Origin: Hanleya hanleyi
Lineage: Eukaryota > Mollusca > Polyplacophora > Lepidopleurida > Hanleyidae
Direction of reading: 5' to 3'
NCBI GenBank assembly: GCA_036873755.1
Contig: JAVTVY010020430.1
Coordinates: 19,048 to 83,047, forward strand
Length of the DNA stretch: 64,000 nt
A model generated the notes under the pieces. That model had not been told where the DNA came from. It saw nothing but the letters and a program-made list of their open reading frames with translations, and did not search any database. Of the stretch, positions 38,255 through 46,353 are shown one piece after another (position 1 is the stretch's first letter; the number at the start of each line of letters is the position of its first letter). A program made the translations under genes and the position numbers.

Positions 38255-38470
38255 AGTAGTAGGTAGCAAGCATTTCAGCGCGTATTTTCCATGGAGGTAA
38301 CTCTTGGTTCCTTTTTTTCCGCCAGGGGCGCTCTTGTAGGTATGACGTTTGGGTGAATGGAGCGTGACCTGGGAACATGATAGGATATGTACTGACCTGT
38401 CTGTGGGGGTTTTCCACAATATCGTTCACCTCCGTGTCTTTTCGGAATGTCGTTCACCTTTGTGTTTTTT

Positions 38471-38496
38471 CGTAACACCACACGACTCGGGCAATG
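38471..38496 (-). repeat. 26-nt match to the element's own ATPase gene (left TIR)
   Basis: All 26 bases are the exact reverse complement of 43,658-43,683 inside the packaging ATPase gene (codons 39-48). Similarity stops at both edges. The right TIR carries it at 51,105-51,130 with one mismatch. Confidence 0.85.
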
Positions 38497-38914
38497 GAAT
38501 GTCGTTCACCTTCGTGTTTTTTCGGTGAGGTGCGAAGGGTACGTCCGTGTCTTTTCGGTGAGGTCCGTGGGAACATGATAGGCCATGTACTGTCTGTGGG
38601 TTTCTTCCGCCAGAATTTCGCTGTCGTCTGCTTGGGGTTGTCACGTGCCGAACACCTGGCTCCCCGAATTGCAACATTGTTGCACGTTCGCTACAATGTT
38701 GCGGCATCGTGAACACCTGGTCTGGTGCCTACGTGTCTGCGTGAGTGAGTTCATGTGCCGAACATCTGGCTACCCGAATTGCAACAATGTTGCACGTTCG
38801 CTACAATGTTGCGGCGACATGTGAGCTCACGTGCCGAACACCTGGCTCCCCGAGATCAAGGCATGTCCAGACTTGTTCTGGGTTGTACTAGGAATGCATG
38901 TTAAATCTATAGAC

Positions 38915-39475
38915 AAAGTGTATGGAAATAGACGTTTTGGGGTCTAGGTGGGCCACTAGTGGGTCGTTGGAGTCGTATGAGGTATCAATGTGAAGCATTC
39001 GTGAAGGCGCATCCAACGGGCTGGGTGTGGGGTTGAAATATCGTCATTCTGTGCATGCGCGGTAGACAGAGGGTATGGAAATAACCGTTTTGGGGTCTAG
39101 GTGGGCCACTAATGGACCGATGGGGTCGAGTGAGGTATCAATGTGAAGCCTATGTGAGGGGGCATCCGACGGGCTGGGTGTGGGGTTGAAATATCGTCAT
39201 TCCGCGCATGCGCAATATACAAAGCGTATGGAAATAGCCGTTTTGGGGTCTAGGTGGGCCACTAATGGACCGATGGGGTCGAATGAGGTATCAATGTGAA
39301 GTCTATGTGAGGGGGCATCCCGCTGGGTGGGTGTGGGGTCGGAATATCGTAATTCTGCGCATGCGCAATTGACAAAGTGTATGAAAATAGACGTTTTGGG
39401 ATCAAGGTGAGCCACTAATGAGCCGATGGAGTTGAGTGAGGTATCAAAGTGAAGCATTCGTGAAGGGGCATCCAG
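38915..39475 (-). repeat. 152-bp subterminal array, 4 units (left)
   Basis: Units carry ACGTTTTGGGGTCTAGGTGG, GCCACTA(A/G)TGG, GAGTGAGGTATCAATGTGAA and, in three of the four, a GCGCATGCGC-type palindrome (near 39,053, 39,204 and 39,357). Units are spaced ~152 bp. The right TIR has eight such units in the opposite orientation. Confidence 0.88.
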
Positions 39476-39506
39476 TCATGGATGGGTGGATGTAAAATTA
39501 GGGGTA

Positions 39507-39521
39507 TGACGTCACTTCCGG
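39507..39521 (-). promoter_or_regulatory. ETS/CRE composite site (left TIR)
   Basis: TGACGTCACTTCCGG fuses a full CRE palindrome to an ETS core. This composite is a known activator/promoter motif in animals. The same 15 bp is at 49,447-49,461 in the right TIR. Function here is inferred from motif match only. Confidence 0.5.
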
Positions 39522-39800
39522 TTTGAATGAATTGGGCGTGACCTTGGAACATGATAGGACATGTACTGACCTGTCTGTGGGGGTTTCCCGCCAGAATTTC
39601 GCTCACGTCTGCGCCTGCATCTGGGTATGCATGAAGGTCTGTGTGAATGGGGTGTGACCTGGGAACATGATAGGAATGCATGTACTGACCTGTCTGTGGG
39701 GCTTTTCCCGGTCCGGCCCGGTCCGCTTCGGCCGCAGCGCGCGCGCGGGTTCTCCGGCCGCACGCGCGCGCGCGTCATCACCTGCAGTGCGCGGATGAAT

Positions 39801-40464
39801 GTCGGGTCAAAGGTCACATCCAGGTCAAAAGGTCTCCCTTTCGGCAAGGCTCGGCAACAATGTTGCGGCATCGATATACAGAGCTTGAACTCAAAAAGGG
39901 GATTGTAAATTTACCTGGGAAGGATGGGCAGTTCCATTTGGACCAATCAGCGGTCGAGGAAAAGAGCCAATGAGTGATCGATAAAAGAACCAATGCACGG
40001 GTACTAGATTTTCGCTCACGTCTGCAACATACATCCGGGTACTAGGATGCTTTCGCCTACGTCCTCGCCTACATCCGGGTACTTCTATGTAGGTATAATT
40101 AAAGTGGGAATGTTTAGGGCATTGCTGCATTCATTGCCCTGCCAATCGGAGCTACCTGACCAGCCTACCTGACCAGCCTGAGCCTATCTGACGAGAGGAG
40201 GTACTTGCCTGAGCCTCACCAGCCTGAGCCTGCCTCACCGGAGCTATACCATGAGACGCGGAGAAGATTCTCCAGGGGATCCAGGAGCGCCTCCGGCGCT
40301 GTAATCTTTGTTGTTGTTGTTGCTCTCTTTTTTGGACTAACCCATCAGAATAGTACGTATCACGGATTACACCCGTAGAGCTACGTCTAGGCGCGCATGT
40401 GTGACGTGGTCTATCAAACACGTCTCTCTGGAACCTACACCTCCATTCCTACGGTTTCAGAGCC
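39801..40464. other. Gene-free region inside the left TIR of the Polinton
   Basis: Contains short imperfect repeats of GACCAGCCTGAGCCT(A/G)(T/C)CTGACGAG near 40,155-40,245, repeated CTACATCCGGGTACT words near 40,030-40,085 and a (TTG)5-like run near 40,308. A minus-strand frame (40,152-40,421) is low-complexity and is probably not a gene. This is where a leftmost promoter would be expected; no clear TATA box is seen. Confidence 0.4.
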
Positions 40465-40791
40465 ATGACGGACACCCGTCCCTATGCGACTCGCATTTTA
40501 CAGCATGCGACCGTGGTTAATTCACTCACGGGTTACCGAGCAGTGGTTCGGTCCATGTTTTCAGATGGCGACGACAACGAGGGGCGACGTCAGATCCTGA
40601 ACGAGTTCACAGAAGTGGTCCGCGAAAGAGTGCACTCGATGGAGAGGTGTGCCATCACTCACCACTACTGGACTATGACAGCCATCCTTGATGCTCGGGC
40701 TATGGACCACGAGCGCTCACGCCGGAATCAGCGACGGTTGGTTGGCCTAGTCATGGTCTGTGCCCTATTGACCATGGCGCTGTGGCATTGA
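40465..40791 (+). CDS. Small tail-anchored protein of the Polinton; function unknown
   Basis: This is the first gene of the element, 108 residues, and appears intact. The body (residues 1-88) is charged and probably helical (RRQILNEFTEVVRERVHSME). The C-terminus is a single hydrophobic segment (about residues 90-107, LVGLVMVCALLTMALW) preceded by RRNQRR, as expected of a tail-anchored membrane protein with a cytosolic N-terminus. I do not recognise a family. It ends 15 bp before the TATA box of the next gene. It could be a virion membrane or host-membrane-interaction protein; that is only inference from topology. Confidence 0.6.
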   Translation: MTDTRPYATRILQHATVVNSLTGYRAVVRSMFSDGDDNEGRRQILNEFTEVVRERVHSMERCAITHHYWTMTAILDARAMDHERSRRNQRRLVGLVMVCALLTMALWH

Positions 40792-40805
40792 CAGTGGGAC
40801 CTGAC

Positions 40806-40813
40806 TATAAATA
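40806..40813 (+). promoter_or_regulatory. TATA box TATAAATA
   Basis: CTATAAATACGAG lies 58 bp before the chosen ATG of the first PC4-like gene. The identical 13-mer is upstream of the second copy (41,376-41,388), so the promoter was duplicated with the gene or is conserved. Confidence 0.7.
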
Positions 40814-40863
40814 CGAGGGTCAGACACAGTGTGCGTCATTCACCGATCGTCATTGGGTCAACC

Positions 40864-41343
40864 ATGTCACCAGTCCTACGAGCCATCCTTCTCCTTACAC
40901 CCCGGGTGGGGTTACACGTCTATGAAGATAAAGTCACCCTCGTGGAAGACCGTGGAGATGTGTACTGGTCGCGCGCTGAGACCGTATCGAATACGGTTAC
41001 GCTACACCGTGACGGCTGGACCAAATTTAAACGGGTGTTAAGCGGCGAGCTCGACGGACACCTCATCCACATAGACAATGCCATCTACGTACACCGTGGA
41101 CCCTTCTTCCCACGCCTGGGCCGCTACCAAGACCACACGCGAGGCTTCACCCTAGATCCCGATCTGTGGACAGCCTTCGAGAAAGTGGTGCCCATCGTGG
41201 ACCAGCTGTTTACACCGGACGAGCGGTCATCAGACGAGTTGGAGTGGGCTCGTGCCTTGAGAGAAGCGGCGGCAGAACCCAATGAGCAAATGTCTAGCAA
41301 TGAACCAGACGACGATGCCATTGATTACCCGGCTAGACTTTGA
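40864..41343 (+). CDS. PC4-like protein, tandem copy 1
   Basis: 159 residues from the ATG at 40,864. An in-frame ATG at 40,831 exists, but it would sit about at the expected transcription start (TATA at 40,806), and the downstream ATG gives an N-terminus that aligns with copy 2 (LTPxVxLHVYxDKV). It shares GWTKFKRVLSGELDG and (L/I)IH...(Y)(V/I)xR(G/D)PFF with copy 2. The strand-rich pattern ending LHRDGWTKFKRVL, then a second similar pattern ending FTLDPDLWTAFEKVV, resembles two PC4 (p15 coactivator) ssDNA-binding half-domains. That assignment is inference. The C-terminus is acidic (EPDDDAIDY). It could act in transcription or ssDNA binding. Confidence 0.6.
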   Translation: MSPVLRAILLLTPRVGLHVYEDKVTLVEDRGDVYWSRAETVSNTVTLHRDGWTKFKRVLSGELDGHLIHIDNAIYVHRGPFFPRLGRYQDHTRGFTLDPDLWTAFEKVVPIVDQLFTPDERSSDELEWARALREAAAEPNEQMSSNEPDDDAIDYPARL

Positions 41344-41376
41344 CCACCCGATCCTTTGATCTCACGGGGTTCTCCC

Positions 41377-41384
41377 TATAAATA
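41377..41384 (+). promoter_or_regulatory. TATA box TATAAATA
   Basis: The same CTATAAATACGAG word as at 40,805, here 47 bp before the ATG of copy 2. Confidence 0.7.
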
Positions 41385-41423
41385 CGAGAGACAGTCAAAT
41401 CTGGTACTATTCACGTACTGACC

Positions 41424-41894
41424 ATGACGGAGCATATAATACTGGCGGATCTCAGGTTGACCCCCGAGGTTTTCCTGCACGTGTATGCGGATAAGGTCGA
41501 TATCATGGAGGAGGTGGGAGACATCTGTGATGTGGACCCTACACAACCGTGCCCGGCCAACATTCGTCTGTCCCGGGAGGGCTGGACCAAATTCAAACGG
41601 GTGTTGTCTGGTGAACTGGACGGCGACCTCATCCACTTGTGTCACGATGTGTACATCCGACGCGACCCTTTCTTTGCTCAATTGGCTCGGCTAGATGGGG
41701 GTACAGTGCATTTTACCCTTCACCCTGATCTATGGTCTGCATTGGAAGATGCCGTGGTAGATGTGGATCAAGTGCTTATGAAGCGGTCATCAGACGAGTT
41801 GGACTGGTCATTTACCTTGGACACTGTGGAAGCCAACGAAGAAAATCAGAAAGAAACTCCGGCCCAAGATATATCCGTTATAAATAAACGATAG
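41424..41894 (+). CDS. PC4-like protein, tandem copy 2
   Basis: 156 residues, intact. Paralogue of the upstream gene: LTPEVFLHVYADKV near residues 12-25, IRLSREGWTKFKRVLSGELDG near 49-69, and VHFTLHPDLWSALEDAVVDV near 94-113. The (S/T)L...(G)W..(F/L)(K/E) pattern appears twice, suggesting an internally duplicated PC4-like fold that forms its own pseudo-dimer. The copies differ most at the N- and C-termini. The tail (KETPAQDISVINKR) overlaps the TATA box of the integrase gene. No catalytic motif is visible. Role inferred as DNA-binding or transcription factor of the element. Confidence 0.6.
   Translation: MTEHIILADLRLTPEVFLHVYADKVDIMEEVGDICDVDPTQPCPANIRLSREGWTKFKRVLSGELDGDLIHLCHDVYIRRDPFFAQLARLDGGTVHFTLHPDLWSALEDAVVDVDQVLMKRSSDELDWSFTLDTVEANEENQKETPAQDISVINKR
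41879..41886 (+). promoter_or_regulatory. TATA box TATAAATA embedded in the end of the preceding gene
   Basis: TATAAATA forms the last codons of the second PC4-like gene, 6 bp before its stop codon and 43 bp before the integrase ATG. Confidence 0.6.
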
Positions 41895-41921
41895 AGCCAG
41901 GATCCATCATCATTTGTCACT

Positions 41922-42984
41922 ATGAAGCGCTGGGAGAAGGTGTTGGATAACTTATACTACAGTCCCGACAGTCCGGCGGCCTATAGTGCATTGTCGGCTC
42001 TCTATCGAGCGGCCAAACCCCATGGGATACAACGTGCCCAAGTCCGAGATTGGTTAAGAAAACAAGACACCTATACCTTACATCGATCTGTCCGTCGCCA
42101 TTTTCTACGGAACCGGGTCATCGTGGGAGGAATAGATGTCCAATGGCAAGTGGATTTGGTCGATATGAGCGCCTTTGCCAAACACAACGATGGGAATCGG
42201 TATATCTTGACGTGCATCGATATCCTATCGAAGTATGCGTGGGTGGTACCCATCCGGACGAAAACGGGGGCGAATCTCATAGCGGCGTTCAAAGACATCT
42301 TCAAGACCGGGCGCAAACCTTTGTATTTGCAAACCGACGAAGGCACGGAATTCCTCAACAGACCGTTCCAACAGTTTCTGAAAGCCCAGAAGGTGTTTTT
42401 CTTCCATACGTACAACGAGACCAACGCTTCCGTGGTGGAAAGGTTCAACAGGACATTCAAAGGCCGCATGTATAAATATTTCACCTACAAGAATACAAGG
42501 CGGTACATCGATGTTACAAGGCGGTTACAATCGAGCCGGTCACCGGAGTATAGAGAGAGCCCCCATTACCGTGACCCAACGCAATGAAGCCCAAGTCCGG
42601 CGTGTCTTGTACCCCAGACAATCGCAGCGAACGACGAAGGCGGTGTACAAGGTCGGAGACCCTGTACGGATCAGTAAACTCAAAGGTCAATTTGAGAAAA
42701 GTTACTTGCCCAACTGGAGCGATGAGCACTTCCTGATTAAACGGCGCCTACCCCGACAGCAGCGAGGCTATGAACTGGAAGATCTTCAAGGGGAACCGTT
42801 GCTAGGGACGTTTTACGAGACGGAATTACAGCCTGTCGTAAAAACACAGCAAGACTACTACACGGTGGAGCAGATTTTGAAAACGGAACGTCGGCGTGGT
42901 AAACTGTTTCATTTCTTCAAATGGCAAGGCTGGCCCAGTTCCTTCAATTCCTGGGTGGCGGTCACCCAGGTGAAACGACTATAA
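41922..42984 (+). pseudogene. Polinton integrase (rve/DDE with chromodomain), frameshifted
   Basis: It inserts element DNA into the host genome. The N-terminal region has WLRKQDTYTLHRSVRRHF near residues 44-61. The RNase-H-like core has catalytic Asp78 (WQVDLVDM), Asp139 (LQTDEGTEF) and Glu173 (VVERFNRTFK). The first frame leaves homology after about residue 198 and stops at 42,587. The remainder (from about 42,511 to 42,984, another frame) supplies the C-terminal part and a chromodomain (YYTVEQIL ... FFKWQGWP, then W). The break lies around 42,510-42,525, where a TACAAGGCGGT word is tandemly repeated, so slippage is likely. All three catalytic residues remain. Chromodomain integrases of this kind are characteristic of Polintons. 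Confidence 0.9.
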
Positions 42985-42986
42985 AG
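42980..42986 (+). promoter_or_regulatory. TATA-like box TATAAAG overlapping the integrase stop codon
   Basis: The integrase stop codon TAA (42,982-42,984) is part of the box. The next ATG (43,035) is 55 bp downstream. Confidence 0.6.
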
Positions 42987-43034
42987 CCAGAGACCACTAC
43001 CGTCATCCTTCATTCCACGTTCGATCACGGTGCT

Positions 43035-43358
43035 ATGGACAAGCAACAGCTGCCTTTGAACACAGCGTCTCCCAAAACGCGCAAAGCGCAAGTCGGCTTT
43101 GTGGTGATATTGCTAACCCTGCTCAGTGTGGTGTACGGAGGTGTGTTTCACGACGTAGCCTATGTCAGCACGTTATTTAACCAACTGAGAACACCAGCCA
43201 TCAGTGAAACCGGTCTACAGATAGCACCAGTCAACCCCGTATCGAGCCCAGTCACCACCACCACCAACCCCCGTGTACAAGCCCCATCGAGCTCCACAAG
43301 CCCTATCGAGCTCCACACCAAGCTCCACACCTACACCAAGTACATCCACTACGTCTGA
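43035..43358 (+). CDS. Single-pass membrane protein with Ser/Thr/Pro-rich stalk; possibly frameshifted
   Basis: Start taken at 43,035 because the TATA-like box at 42,980 is 55 bp upstream; the frame itself is open from 42,921, inside the integrase. 107 residues. A positively charged N-terminus (residues 1-19) precedes one hydrophobic helix (about 20-36, VGFVVILLTLLSVVYGG), so it looks like a type II signal anchor. An S/T/P-rich ectodomain follows. In the +1 frame from about 43,273 the S/T-rich composition continues with two TTTT(N/D)VVP repeats up to about 43,500. This suggests that a longer mucin-like stalk was cut by a frameshift among the CATCGAGCTCCACA repeats. No family recognised. Confidence 0.5.
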   Translation: MDKQQLPLNTASPKTRKAQVGFVVILLTLLSVVYGGVFHDVAYVSTLFNQLRTPAISETGLQIAPVNPVSSPVTTTTNPRVQAPSSSTSPIELHTKLHTYTKYIHYV

Positions 43359-43541
43359 AAACCCATCGGATTTCATCCCTCACACTGAACAGACAACGAC
43401 GACCAACGTTGTACCCACCACCATCATCACTCGCAGTGAACAGACAACGACGACCGACGTTGTACCCATCACCATCACTCCAGTTCACTCGTACCAAATT
43501 TACAAGAGCGGGTTACCACGACAGCGCATACAGCTCGAACC

Positions 43542-44150
43542 ATGGACCCTCGGTTGCAGCATCCCTTCACTTGCGTCATCGCAGGACCGACGGGCTCCGG
43601 CAAAACGAACTTCGTCAGGAAGCTCCTTCAACACGCCGACAGCATGATCACCCAACACATTGCCCGAGTCGTGTGGTGTTACGGAGAATGGCAGGCAGCG
43701 TATGCAGCAATGCCCCATATCACGTTCGTGGAAGGCCTACCCAACCTGGCCGATTTGGAACCCGACACCTTGGTGGTTCTGGATGATCTCATGGCGGAGA
43801 CGGATGCGCGGGTCACCCAACTCTTTACCAAAGGCAGCCATCATCGACGGCTCAGCATCATCTACATTGTGCAGAATCTGTTCAGTAAAAACAAAGAACA
43901 TCGGAACATCAGCTTAAATGCCCACTACCGGGTGGTCTTCAAAAACCCGAGAAATACCACTCAACTGCTGCACCTGTCGAGACAGATGTATCCCGGCCGC
44001 ACACCGTTTGCGTTGGAAGCCTTTAAAGATGCCACAACCCCTCAGCACGGGCATATGCTCTTCGACCTCAAGCAAGCCACCCCCGACCACCTTCGACTAC
44101 GGATCGGCATCTTTCCCGGAGAGACCCACCACGTGTACATGCAAAAATAA
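43542..44150 (+). CDS. Genome-packaging ATPase (FtsK/HerA, A32-like)
   Basis: 202 residues, complete and uninterrupted. Predicted to pump element DNA into capsids using ATP. The Walker A motif GPTGSGKT is at residues 15-22 and Walker B LVVLDD at 77-82. A polar sensor-like segment IYIVQNLF follows near 107-114. The length and motif order fit the short packaging ATPases of Polintons and related double-jelly-roll viruses. No TATA-like box is visible just upstream, unlike most neighbours. Codons 39-48 contain the 26 nt that also occur in both TIRs, so that piece of the gene was copied to the termini, or the reverse. Confidence 0.9.
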   Translation: MDPRLQHPFTCVIAGPTGSGKTNFVRKLLQHADSMITQHIARVVWCYGEWQAAYAAMPHITFVEGLPNLADLEPDTLVVLDDLMAETDARVTQLFTKGSHHRRLSIIYIVQNLFSKNKEHRNISLNAHYRVVFKNPRNTTQLLHLSRQMYPGRTPFALEAFKDATTPQHGHMLFDLKQATPDHLRLRIGIFPGETHHVYMQK

Positions 44151-44280
44151 TGTAAACACACCCACAGTGGCGCTCCCAGCTGGAGTGTGTGTGCTTGATG
44201 ATGGGGATAATAACAAGAATTAATACCACAGCATGGTTGACTTTGTCTCTGTTCGATATTCAGGAGATAGCCCGCAAAAG
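44151..44280. other. Intergenic spacer
   Basis: Non-coding spacer between the ATPase and the next gene, ending in the GATAAAAAG box. Confidence 0.5.
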
Positions 44281-44289
44281 GATAAAAAG
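44281..44289 (+). promoter_or_regulatory. TATA-like box GATAAAAAG
   Basis: It sits 44 bp before the ATG at 44,325, the same distance as the clear TATA boxes in this element. Confidence 0.45.
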
Positions 44290-44324
44290 AGCAGAGTTGT
44301 GGGTTCTAGCATTAGTTGTACATG

Positions 44325-44666
44325 ATGTCTGCGCGAGTACGGAAGCACGCTCCGACGCTCCGTGTATTGAAGACGGCCCCACCCGAGTTGGTCCGAACCA
44401 TTGTACGCGGTGCGGACCCTGATCTTGTACGCTGTCTGTACGAGATCGGGTACAACCTGTTAAAAGGCAACGTACCACTGACTCCTTGTCAGAAGATCAA
44501 GTTGGCCAAGCATAAGACAGGTCTCCGAACCCTAGTCCAGAAGCGAGTCTCTCAAACACAAAAGAAAAAGGTGTTACAGAAAGGCGGCTTTCTCGGGGCC
44601 ATCTTAGCACCGTTGGCCGCTTCCGTGTTGGGTCCAGTATTGGGTGGACTCTTCGGGCGACAATGA
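44325..44666 (+). CDS. Conserved Polinton structural-type ORF with hydrophobic Gly/Ala-rich C-terminus
   Basis: 113 residues from the third of three clustered in-frame ATGs (44,316, 44,322 and 44,325), chosen for spacing to the upstream box. The basic helical body has LVRTIVRGADPDLVRCLYEI near residues 23-42, then LLKGNVPLTPCQKIKLAKHK, then RVSQTQKKKVLQ. The C-terminus GGFLGAILAPLAASVLGPVL (about 88-107) is amphipathic/hydrophobic and could be membrane-lytic or packed in the capsid. I recognise this layout as an ORF recurrent in animal Polintons; its function is not established. Its TGA stop overlaps the next ATG as ATGA. Confidence 0.75.
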   Translation: MSARVRKHAPTLRVLKTAPPELVRTIVRGADPDLVRCLYEIGYNLLKGNVPLTPCQKIKLAKHKTGLRTLVQKRVSQTQKKKVLQKGGFLGAILAPLAASVLGPVLGGLFGRQ

Positions 44667-45497
44667 ACCACACGAAAAAAATGGTCCTCGTCGAACCACG
44701 GTTCCTTCAAAACTTCCAATCGGCCAACCCTGTTCCACCTACGGTGAAGACCATAAACACCCTCGATGAAGAGATGCAACAGATCTTACAGAGACCGGGG
44801 TTAAGCGACAGTGAGAAAGTACAACGGTACAATGAGACGCTTCAACGGTACATGACGTTCATGGACCAATACAAAACCCTCTCCACCCCACCACCACCAC
44901 CACCACCACCACCACGCGACACACCACCGACCTCAGCACCGCTCCAACAGCCGCCATTACCAGGGGAACCACCCACAGCCCCACAGTGGGTGGAAGACGA
45001 AGTCCTGAAGAGTGTACCTGCGTCGTTCAAGAAACAAGCTGGCCTAGTATTACAACGGATGAAACAGAATCCTAACATGATTTGGAATGATAAAGGCGTA
45101 CTCCTGGTACAGAATCAGGTGGTCCCCGGAGCCCTCAGGACGGATTTAGTGAATGATCTGACGCGTCAACGCAGGTCGCACACGGATCCTCGAGGATAGG
45201 AGGTCTCAAGGCTTGAAAGACATGCATGTACCACAGGAATTGGTAGGGAACCCCCACCGCTGGGCCTTTATGCAGCGGACCCAGCAATCGCCGAGTGGCC
45301 CACTACCTTCTTGGGAAGCCGAATGGGAACCGGAGTCACCCCCCAAAACACCACCACAACGGGCACCTTCTTTTCAGGCCTTTAAAAAACCATCCTCGAT
45401 CAGGACATCCCACATCTCCAGAGCCGTGACACGTAGCAAGTCACCGCGACGAACACGACGCCGAACACAACCGCCCAAGGCCTGGAACACCTATTAA
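44663..45497 (+). pseudogene. Conserved Polinton ORF (coiled-coil/Pro-rich), split by a frameshift
   Basis: The first part (44,663-45,199, 178 residues) has KKMVLVEPRFLQ at the start, an acidic helical stretch LDEEMQQIL...EKVQRYNETLQRYM near residues 34-69, a run of nine prolines and a second helical part (VLLVQNQ...LRTDLVNDLTRQRR). It then runs out of homology and stops. The frame from about 45,213 continues with the expected C-terminal text (MHVPQELVGNPHRW) and an Arg-rich tail to 45,497. So one gene appears broken near 45,180-45,215. The start ATG overlaps the previous stop (ATGA); Met7 (44,681) is an alternative start. Its role in virion or assembly is presumed from conservation, not known. 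Confidence 0.7.
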
Positions 45498-45499
45498 AA
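45492..45499 (+). promoter_or_regulatory. TATA-like box TATTAAAA overlapping a stop codon
   Basis: The TAA stop of the preceding gene (45,495-45,497) is inside the box. The next ATG is 39 bp downstream. Confidence 0.5.
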
Positions 45500-45530
45500 C
45501 CAACAGCAGCAGCAGGACAGCTCAGTCGCC

Positions 45531-46318
45531 ATGTTTTACCTCACCCTACCCAGTAACAGTTCGCTGGATGTGTTTCCTGACAACACATTGGCCAAGTACG
45601 TCACCCAGTTGCCGCAACCGTTGCATTTACCTGGACGATGGGAATGCGGCCTCGTGATATCCAATACCCTTACTTGTGGTACAACGTGCGAGCCAATGAA
45701 GTGTGGTACGAGGTGACCTACGAAAGCAAAAACACCCGACTCACCCTCCCCGAAGGCCAATACGATACCCCCAAGGAGTTCATGGGTGGGCTGACAAGAC
45801 TGTTGCATTATAAGGCTCTACGAGAGGTCACGAATACTTAAAAACCCATCAAATCCTTTCCCTTCAAGAATCACGTGGACTTCGATTACAACGCATACAA
45901 CGGCAAGGCACAGATCCTCCTCACCGTCAACGTGAGTGTCGTACTGAGTCCTATCCTACAGCAAATGCTGGATCTCGCTCACGCGACTTACACGGGTCCA
46001 TCCGAGGATCATGGCCAGCCCCTGATGGATATGAAGTCGGGTATGTACGGACTCTATGTGTACTCGGACGTGGTCGACAACCACATCGTGGGCGATATCA
46101 ACACACCTCTGTTACGGGTGGTGCCCGTTAAAAAGACGTATGGAGATCAAGTCACCCACAGTTTCACTGACATGCTCTACCTACCCGTACGACAAACCGA
46201 CATCAACACTATCACGGTGGATATAAGAGATGACACGGGACGACCGGTGGCATTCGAACGAGGAAAAGTGGTGCTGACACTTCATTTTCGACAAACACGT
46301 GCTCCCCACTTTGTATAA
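45531..46318 (+). pseudogene. Minor capsid (penton-like) protein, frameshift plus in-frame stop
   Basis: Predicted single-jelly-roll vertex protein of the capsid. The N-terminus FYLTLPSNSSLDVFPDNTLA and LPQPLHLPGRWECGL (residues about 2-42) match the conserved start of Polinton minor capsid proteins. Homology then moves to another frame near 45,650 (IQYPYLWYNV...). That frame hits an in-frame TAA at 45,839-45,841 and resumes without a shift to 46,318 (DFDYNAYNGKAQILLTVN ... VVLTLHF). At least two disabling changes mean no full-length product unless this is assembly error. It lies between the split ORF and the basic virion protein gene, as in related elements. Confidence 0.8.
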
Positions 46319-46322
46319 TAAA
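46314..46322 (+). promoter_or_regulatory. TATA-like box TATAATAAA overlapping a stop codon
   Basis: The TAA stop of the penton-like gene (46,316-46,318) lies inside the box. The next ATG (46,354) is 40 bp downstream. Confidence 0.55.
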
Positions 46323-46353
46323 GGTCCCTTACGAGTGCGATGCACGAAGCTAT

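Larger units (their letters stand above)
38255..39800 (+). repeat. Left terminal inverted repeat of the Polinton
   Basis: About 1.55 kb, inverted relative to 49,147-51,814. From the outside in it holds: the terminal 100 bp; GACCTGTCTGTGGGG / GGAACATGATAGG words; CGAAAAGACACGGAGGTGAA-type words; two ~115-bp repeats with GCAACATTGTTGCACGTTCG; four 152-bp subterminal repeats; an ETS/CRE composite; and a CG-rich GCGCGCGCG tract. The left arm is shorter because it has four, not eight, 152-bp units and lacks the right arm's insertion. Confidence 0.9.

Noticed and set aside
40152..40421. 89-codon minus-strand frame in the Polinton
   Set aside because: Low complexity (Gln/Arg runs from a TTG repeat) and opposite to all other genes.
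43660..43917. Second frame inside the packaging ATPase gene
   Set aside because: Shadow of the ATPase coding sequence; its start overlaps the 26-nt TIR match only by coincidence of reading frame.
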